64,000 bases of DNA from Corynebacterium falsenii (GTDB taxonomy: Bacteria; Actinomycetota; Actinomycetes; Mycobacteriales; Mycobacteriaceae). Positions 8,423 to 17,782 of this stretch are shown here, piece after piece. The stretch is from the NCBI GenBank assembly GCA_001054945.1, contig JVKJ01000005.1, forward strand, positions 992,001-1,056,000, read 5' to 3'. Below the pieces are notes generated by a model, which did no database searches, was not told the DNA's origin, and worked only from the letters and a program-made list of their open reading frames with translations. Position 1 is the first letter of the stretch. The number at the start of each line of letters is the position of its first letter. Position numbers and translations under genes: made by a program.

Positions 8423-9259
8423 TTAGGAGTCGCTATCGTCCTTGCCCAGCTCAATCGAGCGATCCTTGCAGGCCTGCATAGCGCGGAAGAACGCGGTCCG
8501 AATGCCATTTTCCTCCAGCGCGCGAGTGGCAGCGGAGGTGGTGCCACCTGGGCTGGACACCTTAGCGCGCAGGGCGGCTGGATCGTCGCCGCCTTCCTCC
8601 TGACCCTTCACCATCATCGCAGCGGCACCCTCCACGGTGGACACTGCCAAGGTCTCCGCCAGGTCACGCTTCAGCCCGAGGTTGACGCCGGCATCAATCA
8701 TCGCTTCGGCCACCAGGAATAGGTAGGCCGGGCCGGACCCACTGACAGCGGTCACCGCGTCGATGTCCTTTTCCTGGACTACCACGGCGGTACCCACCTT
8801 CGATAGGAGGTCTTGGACCAGCTCCAGCTGGTCCTTCTCCGCGAAGCGGCCACCGGCGATCGCACACGTGCCCTTGCCCACCAGCATCGGGGTGTTCGGC
8901 ATCACGCGAGCGACCGCGGTCCCCGCAGGCAGCACACCCTCCATCGCGGCAATGGTCACGCCCGCCGCAACAGACACGGCAATGGTGTTGGCCTCGTTGT
9001 TGTCCAGCACGTCCGAGATGTCCTCGAACACCCCGACCGTCACGTCCGGCTTCACACAGTTGAACAGGACGTCGACCTCTTCGGCAGCCTCGCGCCCCTC
9101 CTCGGTCGTCACCACGCTGTACTTGTTGTTGAGGGTCTCCAGGCGATCCTCGCTTCGGTCAGCGACGATGATGTCCTTTGCCTTTACTCCGTCGGCGATC
9201 AGGCCAGACAGAAGTGCTTCTCCGATATTTCCGCCACCAATAATTCCAATACGAGTCAT
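8423..9259 (-). CDS. proC: Pyrroline-5-carboxylate reductase
   Basis: Catalyses the last step of proline synthesis, the NAD(P)H reduction of pyrroline-5-carboxylate. The N-terminus RIGIIGGGNIGEALLSGL is the Rossmann dinucleotide site; ARVMPNTPMLVGKG and VSGSGPAYLF are family blocks, and SSPGGTTSAA near the C-terminus is the ProC signature. From the ATG at 9259 it is 278 residues, the usual size; a longer open frame to 9340 is not needed. G-rich GGGGGAT precedes the start. It has its own terminator and forms a single-gene unit. Confidence 0.96.
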   Translation of the reverse strand: MTRIGIIGGGNIGEALLSGLIADGVKAKDIIVADRSEDRLETLNNKYSVVTTEEGREAAEEVDVLFNCVKPDVTVGVFEDISDVLDNNEANTIAVSVAAGVTIAAMEGVLPAGTAVARVMPNTPMLVGKGTCAIAGGRFAEKDQLELVQDLLSKVGTAVVVQEKDIDAVTAVSGSGPAYLFLVAEAMIDAGVNLGLKRDLAETLAVSTVEGAAAMMVKGQEEGGDDPAALRAKVSSPGGTTSAATRALEENGIRTAFFRAMQACKDRSIELGKDDSDS

Positions 9260-9330
9260 ATCCCCCAGCGTGCCAGTTCCCTCGAACAACTTCCAGACAA
9301 CCCCCCTTTTGCCAAATGTTTGACCCAACG

Positions 9331-9364
9331 AAAAAGGCACCGACCTCAGATCGGTCGGTGCCTT
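9331..9364 (-). terminator. Intrinsic terminator after the coiled-coil membrane protein gene
   Basis: AAGGCACCGACC (9334-9345) pairs with GGTCGGTGCCTT (9353-9364); read on the minus strand the hairpin ends in TTTTTCG. A second GTCGGTGCCTT directly follows (9365-9375), a partial duplication of the stem. Confidence 0.85.
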
Positions 9365-9435
9365 GTCGGTGCCTTATGATTTCTCACTGACACCCCATAG
9401 CGTGGGAGAACTAGCCCGCCAGCGCCCCGGTGGCT

Positions 9436-10716
9436 CTATACCCCCATGATCAGCCGCGGGCCAATGGTCAAGATGAGCCCGACCACGAACGCCAGCACCA
9501 TGTGCATCTTGTCGCGATGACGCAGCAGCGCATGTACGGCCCCGACCAGGATCAATGTCGTGACCAGCGCAATAGCCAGAACCGCCAGCGTCGGCAGATT
9601 GCCCCACAGCATGGAGAAGCCGAAAAATATTCCGATGCCCGCGAGAACCGCTACCACCGCTTGGGCGATCATTGCGGGCCAGGAGATCGTGTCGTCCTCG
9701 TACTCCAGCACCTCGTTTTCGCCGAGGTTCCGCTCGAGCTCCGCGAACTTGCTGTTCTCGTCACCCTCGGAGTGATCCGCGCGCGTTGCCTCCCGCACGC
9801 GGCCCGAATCCTCCGCCTCGCTGGAGGACTGGGACGCCTTCTTGTGGACGCCATCCGTCTCCTCACCAGCCATCACCGCCGGGATCGTGGCGGTTGCGCC
9901 AGACGATGGCTCGGACGGACGCACCTTCATCGTGCGAGCCGTGGCGGCGTCCTCATTCTCACCGTCGGCCACGATGGGCATCTTGCTGGTGCGCTCCCCA
10001 GGCTTTTCTGGGGATGTCTTGGTGTAGAGCGAGCTGGCGGGCTTTGCGGACGGCCGTGACTCGGCACGCTCCTTTTCCTTCAGGCGCTCACTTTCCTGCA
10101 GGCGCTTTTCCTCGCGGCGACGCTCTGCCTCTCGGCTTTCGCGTTCCTTCCGCTCGGCTTCCGCCTTCTTTTCAGCCTCCGCCTTCCTGGCTGCCTCGGC
10201 CTTTCGTTCGGCTTCAGCTTTCTTTTCAGCCTGAGCTTTCCGCTCGGCCTCCGCCTTTCGCTCGGCCGCGGCTTTCCTCTCGGCTTCAGCCTTCTTAGCT
10301 TCCTCCGCCTTTCGCCGCTCTTCGGCCTTACGCTCTTCCTCGGCCTTGCGCTCTGCCTCTGCTCGACGCTCTTCGGCTGCCCGCTTCTCCGCGGCGGCAC
10401 GCTTTTCCTCGTCGGCCTTGCGCTGCGCGTCTTCTACCGCCTGGCGGGCACGCTCTTCACGCTGGCGAGCTGAATCGGAGGATTCTGCCGACTGAGCAGC
10501 CGCTTCGGCAGCCTTCTTCTGCGCTTCCCCATGCGCCTTTTCTTGCTCATCGAAGGACTTATCGGGATCGACAACCGGGATGCCACCGGTGAGCTCAGCC
10601 ACGGACACGCCACCACTGTCGAGATTGCGCCGCCGGCGCCGGGGGCGGTCGGTGCTATTTGAAGCGGTGCGACCATTGCGGGCCAGAAGTTCCGCGACCG
10701 TCAGCTTCTCACTCAT
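9436..10716 (-). CDS. Repetitive coiled-coil protein with C-terminal membrane domain (unknown function)
   Basis: 426 residues in three parts: a basic, proline-poor N-terminus with RPRRRRR; a long Ala/Glu/Lys/Arg coiled coil (about 75-220) built of variants of KAEAERK and KAEEERK; and, after a disordered linker, a C-terminal domain (about 345-426) with three hydrophobic segments around WPAMIAQAVVAVLAGIG and LAFVVGLILTIG. The coiled coil resembles TolA or other bridging proteins in composition only. The gene lies between proC and ppx. The role is unknown; an envelope-spanning or cytoplasmic scaffold is conceivable. The repeat DNA (about 10100-10400) is prone to length change. Confidence 0.8.
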   Translation of the reverse strand: MSEKLTVAELLARNGRTASNSTDRPRRRRRNLDSGGVSVAELTGGIPVVDPDKSFDEQEKAHGEAQKKAAEAAAQSAESSDSARQREERARQAVEDAQRKADEEKRAAAEKRAAEERRAEAERKAEEERKAEERRKAEEAKKAEAERKAAAERKAEAERKAQAEKKAEAERKAEAARKAEAEKKAEAERKERESREAERRREEKRLQESERLKEKERAESRPSAKPASSLYTKTSPEKPGERTSKMPIVADGENEDAATARTMKVRPSEPSSGATATIPAVMAGEETDGVHKKASQSSSEAEDSGRVREATRADHSEGDENSKFAELERNLGENEVLEYEDDTISWPAMIAQAVVAVLAGIGIFFGFSMLWGNLPTLAVLAIALVTTLILVGAVHALLRHRDKMHMVLAFVVGLILTIGPRLIMGV

Positions 10717-10824
10717 CCATCGATCCCATCAATTAATTCAATGCCAATTGCTGAACGTTTACTCTACATTGATATTGCCTGAGAGTCCTTAGCAGACCCA
10801 AATACCACAGTTGAAAAACGGCTG

Positions 10825-11775
10825 TCAGATATCGTGCGCCAGAACCTGATCCGTCCGATTAAAGATCACGCCTTCGCGCAATGCCCAAGGGCACAGGTGC
10901 AGAATCTCAATATCGAGCTTCCGCATCGCAGCCTCCGCGACCAGCGCCCCGGCCACGACTTGATGCGATCGGTCCGAGCTCACGCCCTCCAATTCCGCGC
11001 GGTCTGCCGCCGTCATCCGCGAAATGAACGCAATCAATTGCCGCAAACCGGACTGCGTGAGCGTGCGCTTCACGTGCGGCCCCTCAGAACTGGGCGCCGC
11101 GCCCGTCAATCGCGCCAACATCCGGAACGTCTTGGACGTTCCGACCGCCAAGTCAATCTCACCCGACCCCAACAGCGTGGACGTCGGCGCCTCTAGCTCG
11201 GAGTCGATGTAATCGCGAAGCTGGCTGATGGCCTTCTTGGACGGAGGATCGGACTCGAACCAGTCCCTCGTCAGCCTCGCCGCGCCGAGGTTCACGCTCA
11301 GCGCGTGGTCCGGGCTCTCGTGCGTACCGATGGACATCTCCAGGGACCCGCCACCGATGTCCAGGTCACAGATTCGCCCTGCCGACCAGCCAAACCAGCG
11401 ACGAACCGCCAGAAACGTCAGTTCTGCCTCTTCCACCCCGGACAGGATTTGCAGGCGCACGCCCGTCTTCTTCTCGACTAAGTCCAGGACGTCGTCCGAG
11501 TTCGTGGCCGAACGGATAGCGGATGTCGCAAAAGGCAGCATTTGTTCGCAGCGGAATTGCTCGGCCATTTCCCGGGCCAGCGCCACGCCCTTCACCAACC
11601 GGTCGATTCCTTTTTGGTTGATGGCACCCTTCTTATCCAGGTATTCCACCAAGCGCATGGGAGTCTTCCAGTTGCTCATCGGGGTCGGCGGACCACCCCG
11701 CACGGCATCCACAACCACCAAATGGACCGTATTACTTCCGACGTCCAATACACCTAATCGCACGGCTATTACCAT
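10825..11775 (-). CDS. Exopolyphosphatase/pppGpp phosphohydrolase family protein (Ppx/GppA)
   Basis: About 316 residues of the ASKHA phosphatase fold. [17 protein letters not shown] is the first phosphate-binding loop and [15 protein letters not shown] the second. It would hydrolyse polyphosphate or (p)ppGpp. The protein is the short, single-module form typical of corynebacterial Ppx proteins. An ATG at 11775 or a GTG at 11763 may start it. The start is 12 bases from that of a divergent gene, so at least one of the two is likely leaderless or has its promoter inside the other. It is near the phosphate-sensing regX3-senX3 pair, consistent with phosphate metabolism. Confidence 0.9.
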   Translation of the reverse strand: MVIAVRLGVLDVGSNTVHLVVVDAVRGGPPTPMSNWKTPMRLVEYLDKKGAINQKGIDRLVKGVALAREMAEQFRCEQMLPFATSAIRSATNSDDVLDLVEKKTGVRLQILSGVEEAELTFLAVRRWFGWSAGRICDLDIGGGSLEMSIGTHESPDHALSVNLGAARLTRDWFESDPPSKKAISQLRDYIDSELEAPTSTLLGSGEIDLAVGTSKTFRMLARLTGAAPSSEGPHVKRTLTQSGLRQLIAFISRMTAADRAELEGVSSDRSHQVVAGALVAEAAMRKLDIEILHLCPWALREGVIFNRTDQVLAHDI

Positions 11776-11787
11776 AACGGGTCTACG

Positions 11788-12759
11788 GTGGGCGGTGTGA
11801 ATGATTCCCTCGTAGCAAGCGGCTATCCGGAAGGCACTCCGGCGGATCTTTCCGTCCGCCAAGGGGCCGAATTGCCAGCTGATTACCCGCGAGAGTGGCT
11901 CGAATTCATCGACCCGGCCGATTCAGAACACGTGATTCAGGTGGACCTCACGTGGTTGCTCTCCCACTACCGCTGCAGATTCGGGACGGATGCGTGCCCG
12001 GGTATTGACGCCAACCAGCCCGACGTGGGGTGCTGCGTCCACGGGGCCTTCCTGACCGATGAGGAGGACCGCCACAACGTCGCCGCGATCGCGGAAAAAT
12101 TGAGCGACGAAGAATGGCAATACCGCCCAAGCGGGGCAGTTCAGGATTGGGAAGAAGCGGTGGCGTCCCAAAATTCCCAGGAGAACCCCCTGGAACCGTG
12201 GCTCGAATGGGACGAGTTGGAGAACGAGGACGGCGAGATGGAACCCGCCCTGAAAACCGTGACAGTAGACGGGGCGTGCATTTTCGCGAACCGCGCGGGT
12301 TTCGAGGGCGGCACGGGCTGCGCGTTGCATGCGTACGCGGCGCGAAACGAACTGAGCATCATTGGTTCGAAGCCGGAGGTGTGCTGGCAGCTGCCGCTTC
12401 GTCGGCTCGAGGAATGGGAAACCCGCGCGGACGGGGTGGAGATGCTGCGCACGACGATCACCGAATACAACCGGCGCGGTTGGGGCAACGGGGGCGAAGA
12501 CTTCGATTGGTACTGCTCGACGGATCCGAACTGTCACGCGGGCGGCGAATCGCTGTGGCGCACGCACGAGGAAGAGTTGACGGAACTCATCGGCGCTGAG
12601 GCCTACGCCGTGGTGGCCGAACACTGCCGGCAGCGCGAGGAAGCAGCCGGGGTTGGGGTAGCGCCGTCGGGGTTTCCGCTGCTGTCCATCCACCCCGCGA
12701 CGAAAGTGGCCGTGGAGCGGGAATCGGCGCAGAACGAGCACAGGGCTGGACTCAGGTAA
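11788..12759 (+). CDS. Conserved actinobacterial Cys-rich protein of unknown function
   Basis: 323 residues, acidic, no signal peptide or membrane segment. Cysteines cluster in two places: [12 protein letters not shown] with [10 protein letters not shown] (about residues 60-95), and [12 protein letters not shown] with AEHCRQREE near the C-terminus, a spacing that suggests bound metal or an iron-sulfur cluster, as in YkgJ/DUF3109-type proteins. I recognise it only as a conserved hypothetical. It starts with GTG at 11788 (another GTG three codons on), 12 bases from the divergent ppx start. It converges on regX3. One dispersed GTGGCGTCCCAAAA motif lies inside it (12160-12173), encoding VASQN. 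Confidence 0.75.
   Translation: MGGVNDSLVASGYPEGTPADLSVRQGAELPADYPREWLEFIDPADSEHVIQVDLTWLLSHYRCRFGTDACPGIDANQPDVGCCVHGAFLTDEEDRHNVAAIAEKLSDEEWQYRPSGAVQDWEEAVASQNSQENPLEPWLEWDELENEDGEMEPALKTVTVDGACIFANRAGFEGGTGCALHAYAARNELSIIGSKPEVCWQLPLRRLEEWETRADGVEMLRTTITEYNRRGWGNGGEDFDWYCSTDPNCHAGGESLWRTHEEELTELIGAEAYAVVAEHCRQREEAAGVGVAPSGFPLLSIHPATKVAVERESAQNEHRAGLR
12160..12173 (+). repeat. Dispersed motif GTGGCGTCCCAAAA, copy 1
   Basis: An exact 14-mer inside the Cys-rich gene, found again in identical form at 45098 and inverted at 15702 and 22092. The function is unknown; see findings. Confidence 0.75.
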
Positions 12760-12795
12760 ACAGAACGTGGCCTGAGAAAATTCGAGCGGGATTAT

Positions 12796-13488
12796 CTAGG
12801 TCTCGAACTTGTAGCCCAGGCCGCGGACGGTGACCAGGATCTCCGGACGGGATGGGTTGCGTTCGATCTTGGTTCGCAGTCGCTTCACGTGAACGTCAAG
12901 GGTCTTGGTATCGCCGACGTAATCGGGGCCCCACACCCGGTCGATGAGCTGGCCGCGGGTCAGCACCCGGCCGCTGTTCCGCATGAGGTATTCGAGCAAG
13001 TCGAACTCTTTGAGGGGCATAGGGATCTGTTCCCCGTCGACCTTCACGATGTGCCGTTCCACGTCCATGACAACGCGATCCTCGCGGAGGATCATGCCGT
13101 CATCTTCCTCAATGATCGGCTCCGATTCACCGCCACGGCGCAGAACCGCGCGGATGCGGGCAATGAGCTCGCGGGCGTAATAGGGCTTGGTGACGTAGTC
13201 ATCAGCGCCCAGTTCCAGGCCGACGACCTTGTCGATCTCGCTATCGCGAGCAGTGACCATGATGACGGGCACGCTGGAGGTCAATCGCAGCTGCCGGCAC
13301 ACCTCCGTGCCGGACATGCCGGGGAGCATGAGGTCCAGAAGAACAATATCTACCTGCTGGTTCTCGAAGGTCTGCAAGGCAGTTGGGCCATCGGAGGCCA
13401 AGTGGACATCGAACCCTTCCTTCTTCAGCAGAAAGGCCAGCGGTTCGGCCAGAGATTCCTCGTCTTCGACGATGAGAACACTTGTCAC
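12796..13488 (-). CDS. regX3: Response regulator RegX3 (OmpR family)
   Basis: 230 residues: receiver domain (1-120) with acidic pocket VEDEE, phospho-acceptor Asp52 in LLDLMLPG and conserved Lys101 in YVTKPY, then a winged-helix OmpR/PhoB domain ending KIERNPSRPEILVTVRGLGYKFET. It lies 77 bases downstream of the SenX3 kinase on the same strand. This pair is the mycobacterial/corynebacterial phosphate-starvation and envelope-stress two-component system. Neighbouring ppx and gpm fit a phosphate context. It could also be named by generic PhoP-type labels, but the neighbour order supports RegX3. Confidence 0.94.
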   Translation of the reverse strand: MTSVLIVEDEESLAEPLAFLLKKEGFDVHLASDGPTALQTFENQQVDIVLLDLMLPGMSGTEVCRQLRLTSSVPVIMVTARDSEIDKVVGLELGADDYVTKPYYARELIARIRAVLRRGGESEPIIEEDDGMILREDRVVMDVERHIVKVDGEQIPMPLKEFDLLEYLMRNSGRVLTRGQLIDRVWGPDYVGDTKTLDVHVKRLRTKIERNPSRPEILVTVRGLGYKFET

Positions 13489-13565
13489 TGCGTTTAGTTT
13501 CCTTCCCAGAAAGTGGCATCCAGCTTAGCTGCAGCTCGACCACAGTTCAGTCAGTGTTTACTTTA

Positions 13566-14816
13566 TTATTCCTTGACTGTTTTCTCATGTTCATGAGAAT
13601 CCTGAAGCTTCGTGGCGTCTGGAATCACGGGCTCCTCCCCGCGAGCGGTGTGCCCCACGCGGTCCAACACCGGGAGCTCGAGGGTGAACGTGGACCCCGT
13701 CCCCGGCCGGGACCAAATCGAAATATCGCCGCCGTGGTTCATCATGACGTGCTTGACGATAGCCAGCCCCAATCCGGTCCCACCGGTATTGCGCGCACGC
13801 GCCTTGTCCACGCGGAAGAACCGTTCAAAGACCCGCTTTTGATCCTCCGGGTCGATGCCGATACCACGATCGGTCACACGGATCGTGACTCGATCGCCCT
13901 TCACCTGGCGAGAGATCGAGACTGGGGAGCCCTCTGGGGAATATGTAATCGCGTTGGAGATGAGGTTAGAGACGGCGGTGACCAGCAGATTCCGGTCGCC
14001 GTGCACGTCCGCCCGCACCGGGTTGTCCTTAATGAGGTTGATGCCCGCCGTCTCCGCGGCGAGTCTGCAGCGATCGATGGCATCCTCCACCACCGCGTCG
14101 ATGCTGAGACGCTCCGGATCGGGCAGCGATTCCGCCCCCTGCAGCTTGGACAGTGAGATCAACTCGGCGATCATCTGAGACATCCGAGACGTCTCCTTCA
14201 TCAAGCGCTTGGCGAAGTATTCCACCGATTCCTGATCGTCACTGATCTCCATAAGCGTCTCCACCAGCAGCGAGATTGCGCCCACCGGGGTCTTCAACTC
14301 GTGGGAGACGTTCGCCACGAAGTCTCTTCGAGCGGATTCCATGCGCACGTTTTCCGTCTCATCGGTGGCATAGATCACCGCGTAGCGATCATCCATCAAC
14401 GACAGCAGTTGCACCTGCCCCGCCACGGAAATCACCGGACGATTGCTGCGGCGCTGCTGCGGCAGAAATGCGACGTCTCTTGGAGTGTGGTCGTCCAGTA
14501 CCTTTTCCACGATGGGCCACACTTCATCGTGGACACTCCTCTCGTGGACCAACCCCAGCTCGTGTGCCCGCGGGTTAGACATCAGGACTCGCTGGCGATG
14601 GTCCACGACCGCAATGGCGTCCGGAGCGGATTGAATAGCGAAGTGCAAGAGCTGGGACACTGTGGAAACCTTGTTCCCCTCCAGCTCTCGACGGGTCTTT
14701 TCATTACGCAACGACTTGATGCGTTTGCGATATGCCCACATGAGGAAGGCGCCGGCGATGACGCCCACGATCAGCCCCAGAAGGACACCGACCCACACTT
14801 GCTGTTGCACTACCAC
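13566..14816 (-). CDS. senX3: Sensor histidine kinase SenX3
   Basis: 416 residues. One or two membrane segments at the N-terminus (about 8-30, VLLGLIVGVIAGAFLMWAY), a PAS-like sensor region (about 55-155, IQSAPDAIAVVDHRQRVLMSN), then HisKA with His172 in NVSHELKTPVGA and a HATPase domain with N, G1 (DRGIGIDP) and G2 (GTGLGLAI) boxes. It phosphorylates RegX3. The absence of a large extracellular loop agrees with SenX3, which senses through its PAS domain together with the phosphate transporter. It lies between gpm and regX3 on the same strand, and a shared transcript is likely. Confidence 0.94.
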   Translation of the reverse strand: MVVQQQVWVGVLLGLIVGVIAGAFLMWAYRKRIKSLRNEKTRRELEGNKVSTVSQLLHFAIQSAPDAIAVVDHRQRVLMSNPRAHELGLVHERSVHDEVWPIVEKVLDDHTPRDVAFLPQQRRSNRPVISVAGQVQLLSLMDDRYAVIYATDETENVRMESARRDFVANVSHELKTPVGAISLLVETLMEISDDQESVEYFAKRLMKETSRMSQMIAELISLSKLQGAESLPDPERLSIDAVVEDAIDRCRLAAETAGINLIKDNPVRADVHGDRNLLVTAVSNLISNAITYSPEGSPVSISRQVKGDRVTIRVTDRGIGIDPEDQKRVFERFFRVDKARARNTGGTGLGLAIVKHVMMNHGGDISIWSRPGTGSTFTLELPVLDRVGHTARGEEPVIPDATKLQDSHEHEKTVKE

Positions 14817-14883
14817 TACTCCGAGTTCGCCCGCAGAACCTCACCCCGTGCGTCCGCGCCAAGGGCCCCGCGTCGACAGGTTG

Positions 14884-15651
14884 TTACTTAGCTGCGCCCT
14901 GGTTGGCCACGGCAGCTGCGCCCGCAGCTGCAGCTTCCGGATCCAGGTATTCGCCACCCTTATTGAGCACCTTGCCCTCGCTGTCCAGGCGATACACCAG
15001 CGGGATGCCGGTCGGGATATTCAGGCCGGCAATATCGTCGTCGGAGATCTCGTCCAGGTGCTTCACCAGCGCACGCAGGGAGTTACCGTGGGCGGCCAGC
15101 ATGACGGTCTCACCGCGCTTCAGGCGAGGCTCGATCTCCTCCTGGTAGTAGGGGATGAAGCGCTTGACCACGTCGAGCAGGCATTCGGTGGCTGGGACCT
15201 CGTCCAGATCCGCGTATCGCTGATCGTCGAATTGCGCGTACTCGTTGTCGCGATCAATCGCCGGCGGCGGGGTGTCATAGCTGCGGCGCCACGCCATGAA
15301 CTGCTCGTCGCCGTACTTCTCCTTAGTCTCCGCCTTGTTCAGCCCCTGCAGAGCGCCGTAGTGACGCTCGTTCAAGCGCCAGTTGCGAATCACCGGGATC
15401 CAATGCAGGTCCGCGGTATCCAGCGCGATGTTCGCGGTAGTGATCGCCCGGCGGAGGAGGGAGGTGTACAAGACCGATGGCTTGAGGTTGGCCTCCTTGA
15501 TCATCTCGCCGCCGCGCCGAGCTTCTTCGCGCCCCTTGTCGGTCAGTCGAACGTCCACCCAGCCGGTGAACTGATTCGAGGCGTTCCATTCACTCTGCCC
15601 GTGGCGAAGGAGGATCAATGTCCCGTGGTCAGCTGCAGCTTTTTCAGTCAT
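14884..15651 (-). CDS. gpmA: 2,3-bisphosphoglycerate-dependent phosphoglycerate mutase
   Basis: Interconverts 3- and 2-phosphoglycerate in glycolysis. [20 protein letters not shown] holds the phospho-His17; Glu95 in [11 protein letters not shown] and the second His in [13 protein letters not shown] complete the active site. The 255-residue length from the ATG at 15651 is normal; a longer frame to 15696 is not needed, and AAAGGG lies just before this ATG. It is upstream of senX3-regX3 on the same strand, the order seen across Corynebacterium and Mycobacterium. Confidence 0.96.
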   Translation of the reverse strand: MTEKAAADHGTLILLRHGQSEWNASNQFTGWVDVRLTDKGREEARRGGEMIKEANLKPSVLYTSLLRRAITTANIALDTADLHWIPVIRNWRLNERHYGALQGLNKAETKEKYGDEQFMAWRRSYDTPPPAIDRDNEYAQFDDQRYADLDEVPATECLLDVVKRFIPYYQEEIEPRLKRGETVMLAAHGNSLRALVKHLDEISDDDIAGLNIPTGIPLVYRLDSEGKVLNKGGEYLDPEAAAAGAAAVANQGAAK

Positions 15652-15701
15652 GCCCTTTAGTGTGCCATGCCACCCCTCGCGCGGTGAGCACTCCACGGCA
15701 T

Positions 15702-15715
15702 TTTTGGGACGCCAC
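15702..15715 (-). repeat. Dispersed motif GTGGCGTCCCAAAA, copy 2 (intergenic)
   Basis: The + strand reads TTTTGGGACGCCAC in the 74-base gap between the YbjN gene and gpmA. It is an exact inverted copy of the 12160 and 45098 motifs. Its function is unknown. Confidence 0.75.
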
Positions 15716-15725
15716 TGTGGGGCCG

Positions 15726-16343
15726 CTAGTTCGGTTGTGATTCCTCTTCCGATTTCTCTTTGTCTTCCCCGGCTGCCTCCTGCACCACGCTAGGGCTGTG
15801 AGCGGTATCCGCCAGCCGAGACCCTGGGGGTGGAGCCAGCAGTGCGATCTCCTGCTCAGAGGGACGTAAGCGGGCAAATGCGGCCAAGTTCATCGTCGGC
15901 TCTCCGCGAGATAGCCTCCACGCCCACTCGTGTCGAATAGAGGAGGCAAAACCGCGCTCCAGAATCCGGTTGAAATCCCCATCTGCCCTTTCCAAGATTT
16001 GCCCCAGAATGCGCTGAATGTCATCGGGCGTGGTCGTATCCGGAAATTGCCCCACCAGGTAAATATCGTTGTTGCCATCGAGCGTGTAGTGCACTCCGAA
16101 AGTTCGGCGGTTCGCGTGCAGCAAAAGGGCGTACACGTCCTCCTGCGCTTCCTCGACCGCGCGGCACACAAACGCCTCCACGCGGAACATCCCGTCCTGT
16201 GGAATGAACAGGCAATTCGTCTTGAGGCGCTTCTCCCCCGGCAGCACCACAACCACCACATCATGTGGCCCCCCAGCGCTTTCGGGGACGGTGTACTCCA
16301 CTTCTGCCTTTTCCAGCAGTTCGCAAATGGCCTGGTGTTTCAT
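15726..16343 (-). CDS. YbjN-domain protein
   Basis: About 205 residues with no membrane segment. The pattern [20 protein letters not shown] with [20 protein letters not shown] is the YbjN/type III chaperone-like fold, a small alpha-beta domain widespread in actinobacteria, of uncertain role. The tail after about residue 165 is Ser/Glu-rich and disordered. The ATG at 16343 is chosen over 16376 because it matches the start of the conserved region. It sits between gpmA and mshA on the same strand; this gene order is conserved in the genus. Confidence 0.85.
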   Translation of the reverse strand: MKHQAICELLEKAEVEYTVPESAGGPHDVVVVVLPGEKRLKTNCLFIPQDGMFRVEAFVCRAVEEAQEDVYALLLHANRRTFGVHYTLDGNNDIYLVGQFPDTTTPDDIQRILGQILERADGDFNRILERGFASSIRHEWAWRLSRGEPTMNLAAFARLRPSEQEIALLAPPPGSRLADTAHSPSVVQEAAGEDKEKSEEESQPN

Positions 16344-16414
16344 GCCTTTTAAACTACCCGTCCACGCAAGGAGCACTCACCCCCTTTGGGAAATCATGTG
16401 GTCTCCTCGCCCAG

Positions 16415-17671
16415 TTACCCGGTGGGGTTCCTTTCGGGGTGGCAGTCCTGCGGCAGGGATTCATACAGTTCCACCAGCCGCTGCGCCGAGTTCCCCCAGC
16501 TGAACCTCCTCGCGTGGTCGGGGGCTCGCTCCCCCATTTCTATACGCCGGCGATCATCCCTCACCAGCTCCCCCAAAGCCTGCGCCCAATCGTCTGGATC
16601 ATGCCCATCGACCAGCACGCCGGAGACCCCGTCCTCCACCGCTATCGGCAAACCTCCGACCTTCGCGGCGACCACCGGAGTCCCGCAAGCTTGCGCCTCC
16701 ACAGCCACCAGCCCGAAGGACTCGTTGTAGCTGGGTACTGCCACAATGTCAGCCGCTTGATACACGCCTACGAGCTCCTGCGAGGGCCGCGGCGGTAAGA
16801 AGCGCACGTAGCCCCGGATGCCCAGCTCATGCGCTAGTTCCTCCAGCGCCTCCGGCCTTTGCAACCCCGACCCGGACGGACCGCCGCAGATCACCACGCG
16901 CACGTCCTCCGTGGGGTTATCGCGGATCACCTTCGCCGCGGCCTGCAGTAGGATGTGTGGGCCCTTGAGCTTTTGCACTCGTCCCACAAAGGCGATCACT
17001 TTCGCGCGCAGCGGAATGCCAAGCTCTCGGCGGCATCGCTCCGTTGCACGGTCCGACCCGGGGGTGAACAGCTCCACATTCGCCCCTGGCGTAACCACTT
17101 CAATGCGGGAACTCACCGCGTCATACCCAACCATCAGGTCATTGACTTCCGTCTCTGTATTGGCGATCAGCAAATCGGCATTGTCCACGATCTGCTGCTC
17201 GCAAATACGCCGCGACTCGGGCTCTCGGCGGTCGCCCTCTGCCAGATAGCTGTTCTTCACCGCCGCCCAGGTGTGGGCAGTGTGCACCCACGGCACGTTC
17301 CACAGGTCCCGCAACAGCCAGGCCACCTGGCCAGATAGCCAGTAGTGGGAGTGTATGAGGTCGTAGGTGAGACCCTGTTGGCGTCCAAAAGCGAGCACCG
17401 ACCCCGTGAACGCGGCGAGTTGGGTGGGGAGCTCTTCCTTGGAGAGACCCTCGTACGGGCCTGCGACGCAATTAATCACTCGCATCCCCGGAACGACCTC
17501 GACCACTTCCCCCTGCAGCGGACGGGTCGCCCGCGTGAATACGTCCACCTGAATCCCCAGCTCAGCGAGCTTTTCAGCCGTGTTCCTTATGTAGACATTC
17601 ATGCCGCCCGCATCGCCCGTGCCCGGTTGTTCCAGTGGGGATGTGTGCATTGAGATCATCGCGACGCGCAT
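16415..17671 (-). CDS. mshA: D-inositol-3-phosphate glycosyltransferase (mycothiol synthesis)
   Basis: Transfers N-acetylglucosamine from UDP-GlcNAc to inositol-3-phosphate, the first step of mycothiol, the main actinobacterial thiol. The N-terminus [20 protein letters not shown] and GGMNVYIR is diagnostic, [13 protein letters not shown] follows, and the GT4 C-terminal domain has [17 protein letters not shown] and the catalytic [20 protein letters not shown]. Length 418 residues from the ATG at 17671; an open frame continues beyond it as a shadow of the fadD region. Its presence confirms a mycothiol-producing actinobacterium. Confidence 0.96.
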   Translation of the reverse strand: MRVAMISMHTSPLEQPGTGDAGGMNVYIRNTAEKLAELGIQVDVFTRATRPLQGEVVEVVPGMRVINCVAGPYEGLSKEELPTQLAAFTGSVLAFGRQQGLTYDLIHSHYWLSGQVAWLLRDLWNVPWVHTAHTWAAVKNSYLAEGDRREPESRRICEQQIVDNADLLIANTETEVNDLMVGYDAVSSRIEVVTPGANVELFTPGSDRATERCRRELGIPLRAKVIAFVGRVQKLKGPHILLQAAAKVIRDNPTEDVRVVICGGPSGSGLQRPEALEELAHELGIRGYVRFLPPRPSQELVGVYQAADIVAVPSYNESFGLVAVEAQACGTPVVAAKVGGLPIAVEDGVSGVLVDGHDPDDWAQALGELVRDDRRRIEMGERAPDHARRFSWGNSAQRLVELYESLPQDCHPERNPTG

Positions 17672-17782
17672 AGGAACTAAGTGTAAATACCCGGCCAAAA
17701 TCGCGCCGTTTTTAAGAAGTTTTGTTGGTTTTCCTACATTGCGGGGATCGCTCTGCCTATCCTCAGCGACAAGGAGGCCCTC

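Noticed and set aside
10100..10400. Possible CRISPR or minisatellite array
   Set aside because: The repeats are in frame and encode the heptad coiled coil; there are no regular repeat-spacer units.
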